Positions 1-8,227 of a stretch of DNA of 64,000 nt are shown piece after piece. The position numbers and the translations under genes were made by a program. Each line of letters starts with the position of its first letter. Within the stretch, counting starts at the first letter, position 1. The stretch is taken from contig NZ_KZ626842.1 of NCBI RefSeq assembly GCF_002911015.1, positions 124,001-188,000 of the forward strand, in the 5' to 3' direction. A model generated the notes under the pieces. That model ran no database searches. It worked only from the letters and a program-made list of their open reading frames with translations, and was not told the DNA's origin. Source of the DNA: Streptomyces populi (lineage in GTDB: Bacteria > Actinomycetota > Actinomycetes > Streptomycetales > Streptomycetaceae).

Positions 1-1171
1 GGACGATGCCCGCGTTGCCCATCGCCCAGCCGGTGCGCGGTTCGAGGTCGCTCGGGGTGGCCCTGTGCTCGGAGTTGGACCAGCGGGCGCCGTCCCCGTC
101 CCGGATCGCGCGGGCGGCGAGGTCCGCGACGAGGACGTGGGCGAAGTCGTACGGGTCCCGCTGCTCGGCGATGCGGTCGCAGGCCAGGGCGAGGACGCCC
201 GCGGTGCCGCAGCAGCGGCCGTTGTTGTCCCAGAAACCGGGGCGCAGCCGCCGGGGCAGGCCGGAGCGGGTGACCGTGTGCCAGCAGCGGTCGGCGAGGG
301 CGGCCCAGACGGGGTCGGCCGTGACGTCCCGCAGCAGCCGGAAGACCTGGGCGTCTCCGGCCGGGCCGTGGCACCAGCCGTAACTGACGGGGTCGACCAC
401 ATCGGGGCGGTACTGGGGGGTGGAGTGCCGCACCAGGAAGCCCTCCGGCCCCGCCTCGTCACGCGCCACGACGTCCGCGGCACCGGCCAGCGCGAGTTCG
501 ACCAGGTCCGTGCGGCCGGTGGCCCCGCCGATCCGGGCGAGCCCCAGGACGATGCCGAGCGTGCCGTGCGAGACGTGGTGCAGACGGGAGCCGACACCCG
601 TGCGATGGGCCCAGTGGACGCCCGCCGGGGTCCGCTCCGCCGTCCGCAGGTACGGCTCCACGGCGAGGACGGCCAGTTCGGCGTCGCCGGCCAGGAGCGC
701 CCCGAGGCCGATCCCCGCGTTGCCGCCCATCAGCTCGTACAGCTCGCCCCAGCGGGTGCCGTCGAAGCGTGACCGTACGCGTTCCAGCGCACGGTCGGCG
801 GCGATGCCGGCGGCCGTGTCGCCGAGTTCTCGCTGAAGGGCCCGCAGGACGAGCGCGATTCCGGTGCGGCCGAAGTAGAGGGAGTCGTCGTCGACGCCGT
901 CGGCGGCGTCCGCGAGGCCGCGGGCGGCGCGCAGGGCGGCGTCGGCGTAGGAGTCGTCGCCGAAGTGCCGCCAGGCTTCGAGGAGTACGGGGACGTTCCC
1001 GGCCGTACCGCTGTAGAGGGTCGGGTCGAGGCCGTCGTCCGAGGGCCCGGCCGTCCAGGCGAGGCCCCCTCCGGAGGTCTCCCGCGCCGCCTCGATCAGC
1101 CACCGCAGCCCGTCGACCGCGAGCCCCTCGACTTCGTCGACCGTCATGCCCGGGGCTTGCGATGCCGTCAT
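1..1171 (-). CDS. LanC-like lanthionine synthetase C family protein (3' end outside window)
   Basis: About 390 residues are visible; the C-terminus runs off the window. The product resembles the LanC-like alpha/alpha-barrel family, which in lanthipeptide pathways adds Cys thiols to dehydroamino acids. Visible motifs are YGWCHGPAGDA (first zinc-ligand Cys, near 375) and NNGRCCGTAGV (near 215), followed by a GNAGI motif at the window edge. The second motif has Cys-Cys where classical LanC has Cys-His, as in CCG-type LanM cyclases. I chose the ATG at 1171; an in-frame ATG at 1147 is an alternative and neither has a strong ribosome binding site. No precursor peptide or dehydratase gene is visible nearby, so it may be a stand-alone LanC-like protein. 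Family call is firm, substrate unknown. Confidence 0.8.
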   Translation of the reverse strand, partial: MTASQAPGMTVDEVEGLAVDGLRWLIEAARETSGGGLAWTAGPSDDGLDPTLYSGTAGNVPVLLEAWRHFGDDSYADAALRAARGLADAADGVDDDSLYFGRTGIALVLRALQRELGDTAAGIAADRALERVRSRFDGTRWGELYELMGGNAGIGLGALLAGDAELAVLAVEPYLRTAERTPAGVHWAHRTGVGSRLHHVSHGTLGIVLGLARIGGATGRTDLVELALAGAADVVARDEAGPEGFLVRHSTPQYRPDVVDPVSYGWCHGPAGDAQVFRLLRDVTADPVWAALADRCWHTVTRSGLPRRLRPGFWDNNGRCCGTAGVLALACDRIAEQRDPYDFAHVLVADLAARAIRDGDGARWSNSEHRATPSDLEPRTGWAMGNAGIV

Positions 1172-1270
1172 GGGCCCACTCTCGCATGATCTTCCGGGCC
1201 CGCCCAGAGGGCGGCCCGGCTCGCGCCGCGAGCACGAGCCCCGCCGGCCGACGAGGCCCGCGCGGGTCCC

Positions 1271-1915
1271 TCAGCTCTCCTTCTCGCTCGCGATCGCGTT
1301 GACCGCCGCCGCGGCGATGGCGCTGCCGCCGCGGCGGCCCCGTACGACCAAGTGGTCCAGGCGGGAGGGGTGTTCGGCCAGGGCCTCCTTCGACTCGGCG
1401 GCGCCGACGAAGCCCACGGGGACGCCGATGACCGCGGCGGGGCGCGGTGCGCCCTCCTCGATCATCTCCAGGAGCCGGAACAGCGCGGTGGGAGCGTTGC
1501 CGACGGCCACCACGGCGCCGTCCAGGTGGTCGCGCCACAGTTCCAGGGCCGCCGCGCTGCGCGTGGTGCCCAGTTCCGCCGCGAGTCCCGGGACCGAGGG
1601 GTCGGAGAGCGTGCAGATCACGTCGTTGTCCGCGGGCAGCCGCCCGCGCGTGATCCCGCTCGCGACCATGGAGACGTCGCAGAGGACCGGTGCGCCCGAG
1701 CGCAGGGCTTCACGGGCGCGGGCCACGACGAGGGGTGTGTAGGCGAGGTCGTCGACGAGGTCCACCATGCCGCAGGCGTGGATCATCCGGACCGCGACCT
1801 GGCTGACATCGGCGGGCAGGGCCGCGAGATCGGCTTCCGCGCGGATGGTGGCAAAGGACTCGCGGTAGATGGCCGCGCCGTCCTTCTCGTAGTCGAACAC
1901 TGTCTTCTCGCTCAT
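1271..1915 (-). CDS. cobH: Precorrin-8X methylmutase (CobH/CbiC family)
   Basis: The 214-residue product matches the usual length of CobH/CbiC, which moves a methyl group from C-11 to C-12 of precorrin-8X to give hydrogenobyrinic acid in cobalamin synthesis. The conserved His falls in [10 protein letters not shown] (His46), and the family segments [15 protein letters not shown] and [15 protein letters not shown] are present. It stands alone here: no other cob gene is adjacent, and the ergothioneine operon lies 438 bp upstream on the same strand. I looked for the conserved boxes of a cobalamin riboswitch in that gap and did not find them. The ATG at 1915 begins [13 protein letters not shown]; longer in-frame starts upstream lack conservation. 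Confidence 0.9.
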   Translation of the reverse strand: MSEKTVFDYEKDGAAIYRESFATIRAEADLAALPADVSQVAVRMIHACGMVDLVDDLAYTPLVVARAREALRSGAPVLCDVSMVASGITRGRLPADNDVICTLSDPSVPGLAAELGTTRSAAALELWRDHLDGAVVAVGNAPTALFRLLEMIEEGAPRPAAVIGVPVGFVGAAESKEALAEHPSRLDHLVVRGRRGGSAIAAAAVNAIASEKES

Positions 1916-2146
1916 CCGTCGGCGTTCAGGGCGCGTGCGGCCGCCGGAGACCGACCGGAGGGCGCGGGTACGGGCGCGAGCATACCGATCGTCATGGGAG
2001 CGCCGTTCTGCCCGGGTTGCCAGGGGCGGAGCGGGCGTCCGGCTCATGGCCCCCGCGCCGGTGGCCGGCACGGAGGCGGCCGATGCGTACCGCAGCGGCC
2101 GCGACCGGGTACCGGAGAGCCGCCCGCCGGCGTCGGCACCGCTCGG

Positions 2147-2190
2147 AGGCTGTCGCCGTCCGCGACGGACGCCGCGGACGGCGACAGCCT
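2147..2190 (-). terminator. Perfect 18-bp hairpin downstream of egtD
   Basis: Arms 2147-2164 and 2173-2190 are perfect inverted repeats around an 8-nt loop. The hairpin lies about 165 bp beyond the egtD stop and before cobH on the same strand, so it most likely ends the egt transcript. There is no T tract, which is common for Streptomyces terminators. The rest of the 1916-2353 gap shows no gene. Confidence 0.6.
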
Positions 2191-2353
2191 GCCGGCCCGC
2201 TGGAACCTCCGGTGCCGTGCCGGGGACGCCGAGTGAGGCGAGGTGGTGCCCCCGGACCCGCGGGCCGGGGGATCCGGGATCACCGCGGTGCCGACGCGGG
2301 CGCTCCGGAGTCCTCTGTCCAGGAGGGGGGCGACCTCAGGAGAAGGGGCGGTC

Positions 2354-3328
2354 TCAGGGCGAGTTCTCCACCGCCTCGCTCAGCGACAGCGCGAACCGGC
2401 CCTCCGAGTCCGTCCACCAGTGGGTCAGGGCGAACCCCGCCGCGGCCAGTTCGCCGCGGACACCGTCCGCGCGGAACTTCGCCGAGATCTCGGTCCGCAG
2501 TTCCTCGCCCTCCGCGAAGTGGACCGCCAGGTCCAGTGCCGGGATCTTCACGGTCTGCGTGACGCGCGACCGCAGCCGCATCTCGATCCACTCGTTCTCG
2601 GGGTCCCAGAGCGCCACGTGCTCGAAGGCGTCGAGGTCGAAGTCGGCGCCGAGTTCACGGTCGACGACGCTCAGCACGTTCTTGTTGAAGGCGGCCGTGA
2701 CCCCGGCCGCGTCGTCGTAGGCGGTGACGAGCACCGACGCGTCCTTGACCAGGTCGGTGCCGAGCAGCAGGGTGTCGCCGGGCGACAGCAGTGACCGTAC
2801 GGACGCCAGGAACGCCGCGCGCTCGGCGGGGAGCAGATTGCCGATGGTGCCGCCGAGGAAGGCCACGAGCCGCGGCCCGGGGGTGTCCGGGAGCGTGAGG
2901 CCGGCGGTGAAGTCGGCGATCAGCGCGTGGACGTTCAGACCGGGCCGCTCGGCGATCAGCGCGTGACCGGCCTGAGTGAGCGCGCTCTCGCTGACGTCCA
3001 CGGGGACGTAGGTGTGCAGCTCCGGCATCGCGTCCAGCAGATGGCGGGTCTTCTCCGACGATCCGGAACCGAGCTCGACGAGCGTGCGCGCTCCGCTCGC
3101 CGCGGCGATCCCGCCGGCTCGCGCGAGCAGGATCTCGCGCTCCGCCCGCGTCGGGTAGTACTCGGGGAGTTCGGTGATCTTCTCGAAGAGCGCGCTGCCG
3201 TGGGCGTCGTAGAACCACTTCGGCGGCAGGGTCTTGGGCAGGTGTCCGAGGCCGTGCAGGACGTCGGCGCGCAGCGCCGCGTCCGTGGCGTCCTCGGGGA
3301 GGGTGCGGGTCAACAGGAACGGACTCAC
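2354..3328 (-). CDS. egtD: L-histidine N-alpha-methyltransferase EgtD
   Basis: A 324-residue SAM-dependent enzyme that trimethylates histidine to hercynine, the first committed step of ergothioneine synthesis. The Methyltransf_33 family features are clear: WFYDAHGSALFEKIT near the N-terminus, YYPTRAEREIL, the SAM loop ELGSGSSEKTRHLL, FLGGTIGNLLP and the C-terminal IEMRLRS segment. The start is a GTG at 3328 whose sequence overlaps the egtC stop in a GTGA, so translation is coupled. It is last in the egtABCD operon. Nothing is missing or unusual in the sequence. Identification rests on motifs plus operon context and is secure. Confidence 0.96.
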   Translation of the reverse strand: MSPFLLTRTLPEDATDAALRADVLHGLGHLPKTLPPKWFYDAHGSALFEKITELPEYYPTRAEREILLARAGGIAAASGARTLVELGSGSSEKTRHLLDAMPELHTYVPVDVSESALTQAGHALIAERPGLNVHALIADFTAGLTLPDTPGPRLVAFLGGTIGNLLPAERAAFLASVRSLLSPGDTLLLGTDLVKDASVLVTAYDDAAGVTAAFNKNVLSVVDRELGADFDLDAFEHVALWDPENEWIEMRLRSRVTQTVKIPALDLAVHFAEGEELRTEISAKFRADGVRGELAAAGFALTHWWTDSEGRFALSLSEAVENSP

Positions 3329-4116
3329 GTACGGGGCTCCTTGTGCTGTGCGGACGCCTTGTCGTCGCTCATGTCCTTGAGCGGGGTGAGCAGTACGTCG
3401 GTGCGGTTCGCGGTGAGGAGGGTGCGGTCGGGGACCTCGCGCCAGAGCGGATCGTCGTCGTGCGGCTCGGAGGCCACGAGGACGCGGCGGCCGGGTTCGA
3501 TCAGGTACCAGAGGGTGTCGCCCCAGGCGGTCGCGGTGATCGTCCGGCCGTCGGTGAGCAGCAGGTTGAGCCGGGACCCGGGGGCCGCCTCGGCGACCTC
3601 CACGACGGTGTCGGCCAGCGCCTGGCCCTCCGTGTCGCCGGCGTGCAACCGGTGCAGGACCAGCGCCCACACGAACGCCGAGTCGCACCGGGCCTCCAGC
3701 GACAGCAACTCGGCCGGAGGCAGGCCCGACACGAGCGGGGCGAGCGCCCCGGGCCAGCCGGTGACCGCGCCGTTGTGGCTGAACAGCCAGGGGCCCGCGG
3801 CGAACGGTGCCGCGGCGGCCTCCCCGTCCGCGCCCGCCACGGTCGCGTCCCGCACCGCGGCGAGCAGCGCCCGCGTCCCGACCACCCGGGCCAGGTCCGC
3901 GAACGACTGGTCGCCCCAGACGGGACCGGTGCGGCGGTAGCGGGCGGGGACCGGGTCCCCGTCGGCGTACCAGCCAACGCCGAAACCATCGGCGTTGACC
4001 GTGCCGTGGCGCTGGCGACGGGGTGCCCACGACTGCCGGTAGAGACTGTGCTCCGGCTGGACGAGGAGCGTCCCGAGTCTCTCCTCGTCCCCCAGGTACG
4101 CCAGATGACGGCACAT
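3325..4116 (-). CDS. egtC: Ergothioneine biosynthesis amidohydrolase EgtC
   Basis: A 263-residue class II glutamine-amidotransferase-fold Ntn hydrolase that removes glutamate from gamma-glutamyl-hercynylcysteine sulfoxide. The mature nucleophile is Cys2, in the N-terminal MCRHLAYLG; NADGFGVGWY and the FSHNGAV segment also fit the fold. The ATG at 4116 overlaps the egtB stop by one base (TGATG), and longer in-frame starts would bury the required N-terminal Cys, which decides the start. It lies between egtB and egtD, both coupled by overlaps, so the four proteins are made from one message in the cytoplasm. Confidence 0.95.
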   Translation of the reverse strand: MCRHLAYLGDEERLGTLLVQPEHSLYRQSWAPRRQRHGTVNADGFGVGWYADGDPVPARYRRTGPVWGDQSFADLARVVGTRALLAAVRDATVAGADGEAAAAPFAAGPWLFSHNGAVTGWPGALAPLVSGLPPAELLSLEARCDSAFVWALVLHRLHAGDTEGQALADTVVEVAEAAPGSRLNLLLTDGRTITATAWGDTLWYLIEPGRRVLVASEPHDDDPLWREVPDRTLLTANRTDVLLTPLKDMSDDKASAQHKEPRT

Positions 4117-5447
4117 CAGGCGTCCCCGTCGCGTGCCGTGCGGAACCCGGAGAAGATCTGCCGCCGGACCGGAAGGTCCCAGTTGCGGAACGTGCCCCGG
4201 CAGGCCACCTGGTCCACCGCGAACGAACCGCCGCGCAGGACCTTGTACTCCGGGCCGAAGAACACCTCCGAGTACTCCCGGTAGGGGAACGCCACGAACC
4301 CGGGGTAGGGCTCGAAGTCGCTCGACGTCCACTCCCACACGTCACCGATCAACTGCCGTACGCCGAGCGGCGAGGCGCCCGCCGGATAGCTGCCCGCCGG
4401 AGCCGGGCGCAGATGGCGCTGGCCCAGGTTGGCGTGGACGGGCGAGGGGTCCTCGTCACCCCACGGGTAGCGGGTGGAGCGGCCGGACACCGGGTCGTGG
4501 CGGGCCGCCTTCTCCCACTCGGCCTCGGTGGGCAGCCGTCGCCCCGCCCAGCGCGCGTACGCGTCGGCCTCGTACCAGCACACGTGCAGCACCGGCTCCT
4601 CGGACGGAACGACCTCCGTCACCCCGAACCGGCGGCGCAGCCACTGTCCGCCCTCGCGCCGCCAGAACAGCGGTGCCTCGATGCCGTGCGCGCGGACGTG
4701 CTCCCAGCCCGCGGGGGTCCACCAGCGCTCCTCGCCGTAGCCGCCGTCCTCGATGAAGGCCTGGTAGGCGGCGTTCGTGACCGGAGTGGTGTCGATGAAG
4801 AACGACGGAACCGTGCGCCGGTGCGCGGGGCGCTCGTTGTCGAGCGCCCACGGTTCGGCGGAGGTGCCCATCACGAACGGGCCCCCGGGCACCAGGACTT
4901 CGACGGGCCCGGTGAACGGCGCGGCGGGAGCCGGGTCGGGTGCCGTGAGGGCGGTGGGTCCGCGCCGGAGCTGATGGGTGATCAGCATGGTCTCGTCGTG
5001 CTGCTGTTCGTGCTGCGCGATCATGCCGAAGGCGAATCCCGACTCGGTCAGCCGGGCGCCCTCGAACGCGGCGCTCTCCAGGACGTCCAGCGCCCGGCCG
5101 CGCACCTCGGCCGCGTACGCACGGGCCTCGGCGGGCGGCAGCAGCGGCAGCGAGGGCCGTTCGGAGCGTGCGTGCTCGAACGCGTCGTAGAGCCCGTCTA
5201 TCTCGGGCCGCATCGCCTCGCGCCCCGCGACCGCCCGCAGCAGCCACAATTCCTCCTGGTTGCCGATGTGCGCGAGGTCCCACACGAGCGGGGACATCAA
5301 CGGCGAGTGCTGCGCGGTCAGTTCGGGGTCCTCCACGCAGGAGGTGAGCAGGGCGGTGCGGTCGCGGGCGGTGGTGAGCGCGTCCAGCGCGCGCTGCCGG
5401 AGCGTTTCCGGGTCCGTGAGACGGCCGGATGCGGTCGTGCCGGTCAT
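4116..5447 (-). CDS. egtB: Hercynine oxygenase / sulfoxide synthase EgtB
   Basis: The 443-residue non-haem iron enzyme joins hercynine and gamma-glutamylcysteine with oxygen to form the C-S bond of the sulfoxide. An N-terminal DinB-like domain carries the iron site HEQQHDE (His-x3-His-x-Glu), and the C-terminal half is an FGE-sulfatase domain (GPFVMGTSAEPWALDNERPAH, RLPTEAEWEKAARH, RGGSFAVDQVACRGTFRNWD). The ATG at 5447 shares an ATGA overlap with the egtA stop. Presence of EgtA beside it, and the gamma-glutamyl removal step in egtC, indicate the gamma-glutamylcysteine-using (mycobacterial-type) pathway, not the cysteine-using one. Confidence 0.96.
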   Translation of the reverse strand: MTGTTASGRLTDPETLRQRALDALTTARDRTALLTSCVEDPELTAQHSPLMSPLVWDLAHIGNQEELWLLRAVAGREAMRPEIDGLYDAFEHARSERPSLPLLPPAEARAYAAEVRGRALDVLESAAFEGARLTESGFAFGMIAQHEQQHDETMLITHQLRRGPTALTAPDPAPAAPFTGPVEVLVPGGPFVMGTSAEPWALDNERPAHRRTVPSFFIDTTPVTNAAYQAFIEDGGYGEERWWTPAGWEHVRAHGIEAPLFWRREGGQWLRRRFGVTEVVPSEEPVLHVCWYEADAYARWAGRRLPTEAEWEKAARHDPVSGRSTRYPWGDEDPSPVHANLGQRHLRPAPAGSYPAGASPLGVRQLIGDVWEWTSSDFEPYPGFVAFPYREYSEVFFGPEYKVLRGGSFAVDQVACRGTFRNWDLPVRRQIFSGFRTARDGDA

Positions 5448-6781
5448 GTGCTGATGTCCTTCCCGTGGGGCCGGCCGTGCGGGCGGGCGGTCGGGCGGTG
5501 CCCGGGCCGGCCGTCGTGGTGGGACGCGGCCGCGTCGAGCAGGTCGTCCGCGGGGCAGCGGCCCCGGGCCACGTAGCGGTCGGTGAACCCGGCCACCGCG
5601 TCGAGCACCTCGGCCGTGGCACCGAGCCGGGGCAGGGCCTCGTACGCCGCCGCGAAGCAGACGGCCGCGGCCTCGCGCAGCTCCGGATCGGCGAGGCCGT
5701 ACCGCGCGGCGTCCCGCCACAGCGGGTTGCGCGGCGCCGGAGCCGGGCCCGCCCGCTCCGCGAGGGGCTTGACGGTCCGGTACGCGACCTCGGCCGCTTC
5801 CGGGTCGTCGAACAGCGCCGCCGTCACCGCGAGCGGCACGATCCAGCCGTCCTCACCCGGCTGCGCGTCGATCATGCGGAGCTCCAGATGACCGCGCGGC
5901 CGGACCGGCGGGAACAGCGTGGTCATGTGGTACGCGAGGTCCTCCCGGTCCGGTGGCGCGGCGGACCGCGTCCAGGCCCGGAAGCTGAGGTCCTCCGGTA
6001 CCTCCCAGGGCGCCCCGGCCGCCCGGACGCACATCACCGGCGCGTCCAGCACGCGCCGGGCCCAGGCGGCACGGGGATCACCGCCCAGGGGCGGTGCGGC
6101 GGTGCGTCCGGGGTCCATCGACGCCCACAGCGACTGCCGGGTGGAACGCCAGCCGGTGTGCCGTCCGCGGGCCATCGGCGAGTGGGCGAACGCGGCCACC
6201 AGGACCGCGCCGAGCTGATGGGCCAGCCACCAGCGGCGCCCGTGCCCGAGTGGGCCCGGCTCCTCGTACCCGGCGTCCAGGCACACCTGGACCGAGGCCG
6301 ACGTGCACATCATGGCGCGGCCCTCGGGCCCCGCGCGGTCGAGACACCGCTCCATGGCGTCGTACCTGGGCTCGTGGAGATAGCGGCTGGGAGGGTTCCA
6401 GGGGTCCTGGCCGAAACCGCTGAGGCCGAGATCCGCCTCGCGCAGTACGGCGCGTACGGCGTCGAGATCGGCCGAGACGGACCCCACGCACTCCATCAGG
6501 GAGGTGGCGGGCGCGGAGCTGAGCTCCAGCTGTCCACCGGGTTCGACGGTGAGCGCCGAACGCAGGGGCAGGGTCCGCAGTGCGGCATAGGCCGCTTCGA
6601 GACGTTCGGGTGCTACGGGGAGCCGCGGGCCACGCAGCTCGTGGACGAGCCATTCCACCTCGACACCGAGGAAACGGGGCGGACCGGTCTTGAAGCAGAT
6701 GCCGCGGACCAGTGCTTCCACCTCGGCCTCGGTGACGTAGGAGCGATGTCGCTCCGTACAGTCACTCACCGAATCGGACAT
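5444..6781 (-). CDS. egtA: Glutamate-cysteine ligase EgtA
   Basis: A 445-residue GCS2-type ligase predicted to make gamma-glutamylcysteine, the sulfur donor for EgtB. Recognisable segments include FLGVEVEWLVHELR, VEPGGQLELSSAPA, the MMCTSASVQVCLD stretch and PPVRPRGHLELRMIDAQPG near the C-terminus. The start at 6781 (MSDSVSDCTERHRS) has a strong AGGAGG eight bases upstream; an earlier in-frame ATG at 6808 lacks one. It is the first gene of egtABCD, followed by a four-base overlap with egtB. The 5' region up to 6942 must hold the operon promoter, but I could not assign -35 and -10 boxes with any confidence. Confidence 0.93.
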   Translation of the reverse strand: MSDSVSDCTERHRSYVTEAEVEALVRGICFKTGPPRFLGVEVEWLVHELRGPRLPVAPERLEAAYAALRTLPLRSALTVEPGGQLELSSAPATSLMECVGSVSADLDAVRAVLREADLGLSGFGQDPWNPPSRYLHEPRYDAMERCLDRAGPEGRAMMCTSASVQVCLDAGYEEPGPLGHGRRWWLAHQLGAVLVAAFAHSPMARGRHTGWRSTRQSLWASMDPGRTAAPPLGGDPRAAWARRVLDAPVMCVRAAGAPWEVPEDLSFRAWTRSAAPPDREDLAYHMTTLFPPVRPRGHLELRMIDAQPGEDGWIVPLAVTAALFDDPEAAEVAYRTVKPLAERAGPAPAPRNPLWRDAARYGLADPELREAAAVCFAAAYEALPRLGATAEVLDAVAGFTDRYVARGRCPADDLLDAAASHHDGRPGHRPTARPHGRPHGKDIST

Positions 6782-6942
6782 GTCGGGATCCTCCTGAGAT
6801 TCCACCATGCCGCCGGCCCGGGGTCTGGTGGGCCGGACCGACAACGACCGTTCCACCCAAGACCTTCTCGCCGGTTCGCACAAGGGGGCAAACCATTTCT
6901 TAGGGGACCGGTAAGCGCTGTTCGCGGAGCCGGGAAACTCTG

Positions 6943-6972
6943 TTGCGCCGCACGACCAGCATCGCTCACGAT
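6943..6972 (+). promoter_or_regulatory. Candidate promoter for the PARG transcript
   Basis: TTGCGC at 6943-6948 and CACGAT at 6967-6972 are 18 bases apart, a fair match to a HrdB-type promoter. Transcription would begin at or next to the ATG at 6979, making the small upstream reading frame leaderless. This is inference from spacing and weak consensus only. Confidence 0.3.
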
Positions 6973-6978
6973 GCGTTC

Positions 6979-7041
6979 ATGGGCACGACGGGGGAGTACA
7001 CGCAGGCCGCGCCCGTGGCGCGTACGGGGGTGGCGCCATGA
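6979..7041 (+). CDS. Candidate 20-codon upstream ORF overlapping the PARG gene
   Basis: ATG at 6979 opens a 20-residue frame (MGTTGEYTQAAPVARTGVAP) whose TGA overlaps the next ATG as ATGA. It could be a short leader peptide that couples translation to the glycohydrolase gene, or simply chance in GC-rich DNA. I recognise no family. It lies directly after a possible -10 box, so it may be translated leaderless. Confidence 0.3.
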   Translation: MGTTGEYTQAAPVARTGVAP

Positions 7042-7871
7042 GCGCGCGCCTGCGTGCGATCGCCCGGGAGACCGAGGAGATCGTGGCCGCCGGCGGCTAC
7101 CGCGCTCCCTCCGGGAGCGCGGTAGCCATCGCCGAGGCGGTGGAGGCGGCACGGGCCGGGACACGGATGTACGGACCGGAACCGGTGGGGACACCGTCGG
7201 TGACGCCGGTCGTCACGTCCTTCGAGGTCACGGGCGAGAGCAGCCTGGAGGCGGCCCGTCGGCTGACCTCCGGGGGCGGGGACCCGGTCGCCGTGCTGAA
7301 CTTCTCCTCGGCCCGCAATCCCGGCGGCGGCTATCTGAACGGCGCGCAGGCCCAGGAGGAGGCCCTGTGCCGGGCCTCCGCGCTGTACACCTGTCTGCTG
7401 CGGGCCCGGGGTTTCTACGAGCACCACCGCGCCCACCGTGACGCGTTCTACACGGACCGTGTCATCCATTCGCCCGGTGTGCCGGTCTTCCGGGACGACC
7501 GGGGCCGGCTCCTCGACGAGCCGTTCCGGGTCGGTTTCCTGACCGCGGCGGCCCCGAACGCCGGGGTCGTCCTGCGTACCGAACCGCGGCGGGCGGCCGG
7601 CCTGCCGGACGCGCTGGCGGTCCGGGCCGAACGCGTCCTGGAGACGGCCGCCGCCCACGGCTACCGCCGCCTGGTCCTCGGAGCCTGGGGCTGCGGGGTG
7701 TTCCGGAACGACCCCGCACAGGTGGCGCGGGCCTTCCGCGGAGTGCTGGCCGGGGGCCGCCTGGACGGGTACTTCGACCAGGTGGTGTTCGGCATCCTGG
7801 ACCGCACACCGGGCCGCACCACCTACGAGGCCTTCGACCGGGTGTTCGCATCCGGACCCCGCCGAGCCTGA
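7038..7871 (+). CDS. Bacterial-type poly(ADP-ribose) glycohydrolase (TIGR02452 / DUF2263 macro-like)
   Basis: The 277-residue protein carries the PARG signature, GGG (residues 96-98) followed after seven residues by QEE (106-108), within NFSSARNPGGGYLNGAQAQE, as in the Thermomonospora-type enzymes that cleave ADP-ribose polymers. An N-terminal helical part contains the family segment YRAPSGSAVAI, and the C-terminus has the LGAWGCGVFRNDP macro-fold motif. The gene diverges from egtA. A perfect 15-bp inverted repeat sits in its own 5' coding region (7095-7127) and a 20-codon frame overlaps its start. Streptomyces PARG partners are unclear, so whether the natural substrate is protein-linked ADP-ribose or a nucleotide remains open. 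Confidence 0.88.
   Translation: MSARLRAIARETEEIVAAGGYRAPSGSAVAIAEAVEAARAGTRMYGPEPVGTPSVTPVVTSFEVTGESSLEAARRLTSGGGDPVAVLNFSSARNPGGGYLNGAQAQEEALCRASALYTCLLRARGFYEHHRAHRDAFYTDRVIHSPGVPVFRDDRGRLLDEPFRVGFLTAAAPNAGVVLRTEPRRAAGLPDALAVRAERVLETAAAHGYRRLVLGAWGCGVFRNDPAQVARAFRGVLAGGRLDGYFDQVVFGILDRTPGRTTYEAFDRVFASGPRRA
7095..7127 (+). repeat. Perfect 15-bp inverted repeat inside the PARG coding start
   Basis: Arms 7095-7109 and 7113-7127 pair perfectly around a 3-nt loop, over codons 20-30 of the glycohydrolase gene. The protein segment encoded is conserved in the family, so part of the symmetry may be incidental, but an RNA stem this strong shortly after the start could slow initiation or early elongation. 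Confidence 0.6.
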
Positions 7872-8227
7872 GGTCCCGACGCTCCCCGTCGGACCCCGCC
7901 AGGGGCCACGTCCCGCGACGCACGGAACGGACCCGAGCCTCACGCCTCCCGACGCGTCCCTCGCCCCGACGCCCGACACCCGTGGCCGGAGCGCCGGGGT
8001 CGTGTGTCGTGTCCGGCGGCCCGACCGCCTGGCGATCGCGGCCGGAGCGCCGGGTGATCGTGCGCGCCGATCCGGGCGACCGTGGCCCGCGGCCGAGGTG
8101 CCGTGCGTCGCGGGCCGTCCGGCACCCGTGCCCCGCATCCGCCGCTCGCGGCGCGCGTCGCGTCCGGCGTCCCGCGCGGCCCGTGGCCCCGGCGCCGGGG
8201 CGGGCCGTCACGGGGCGGCGGTGGCGC
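7872..8227. other. Intergenic stretch with a 15-bp direct repeat
   Basis: The 356 bp between the convergent PARG and PemK-like genes hold no convincing gene. A 15-bp direct repeat (GGCCGGAGCGCCGGG) occurs at 7984-7998 and 8040-8054, and short GC palindromes are scattered through it, which may serve as terminator structures. I see nothing else. Confidence 0.5.

Noticed and set aside
459..1538. Long minus-strand Arg/Gly-rich reading frame across the LanC-like gene
   Set aside because: It is out of frame with the motif-bearing LanC-like protein, extremely Arg/Pro-rich and crosses the cobH end; a GC-driven shadow.
1916..2353. Possible cobalamin riboswitch upstream of cobH
   Set aside because: I could not find the conserved B12-box elements on the minus strand; the only strong structure is the 18-bp hairpin, better explained as a terminator.
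5429..7441. 670-codon plus-strand frame over egtA and PARG
   Set aside because: It opposes egtA, whose motifs and ribosome site are clear, and its sequence is low-complexity; no domain is recognisable.
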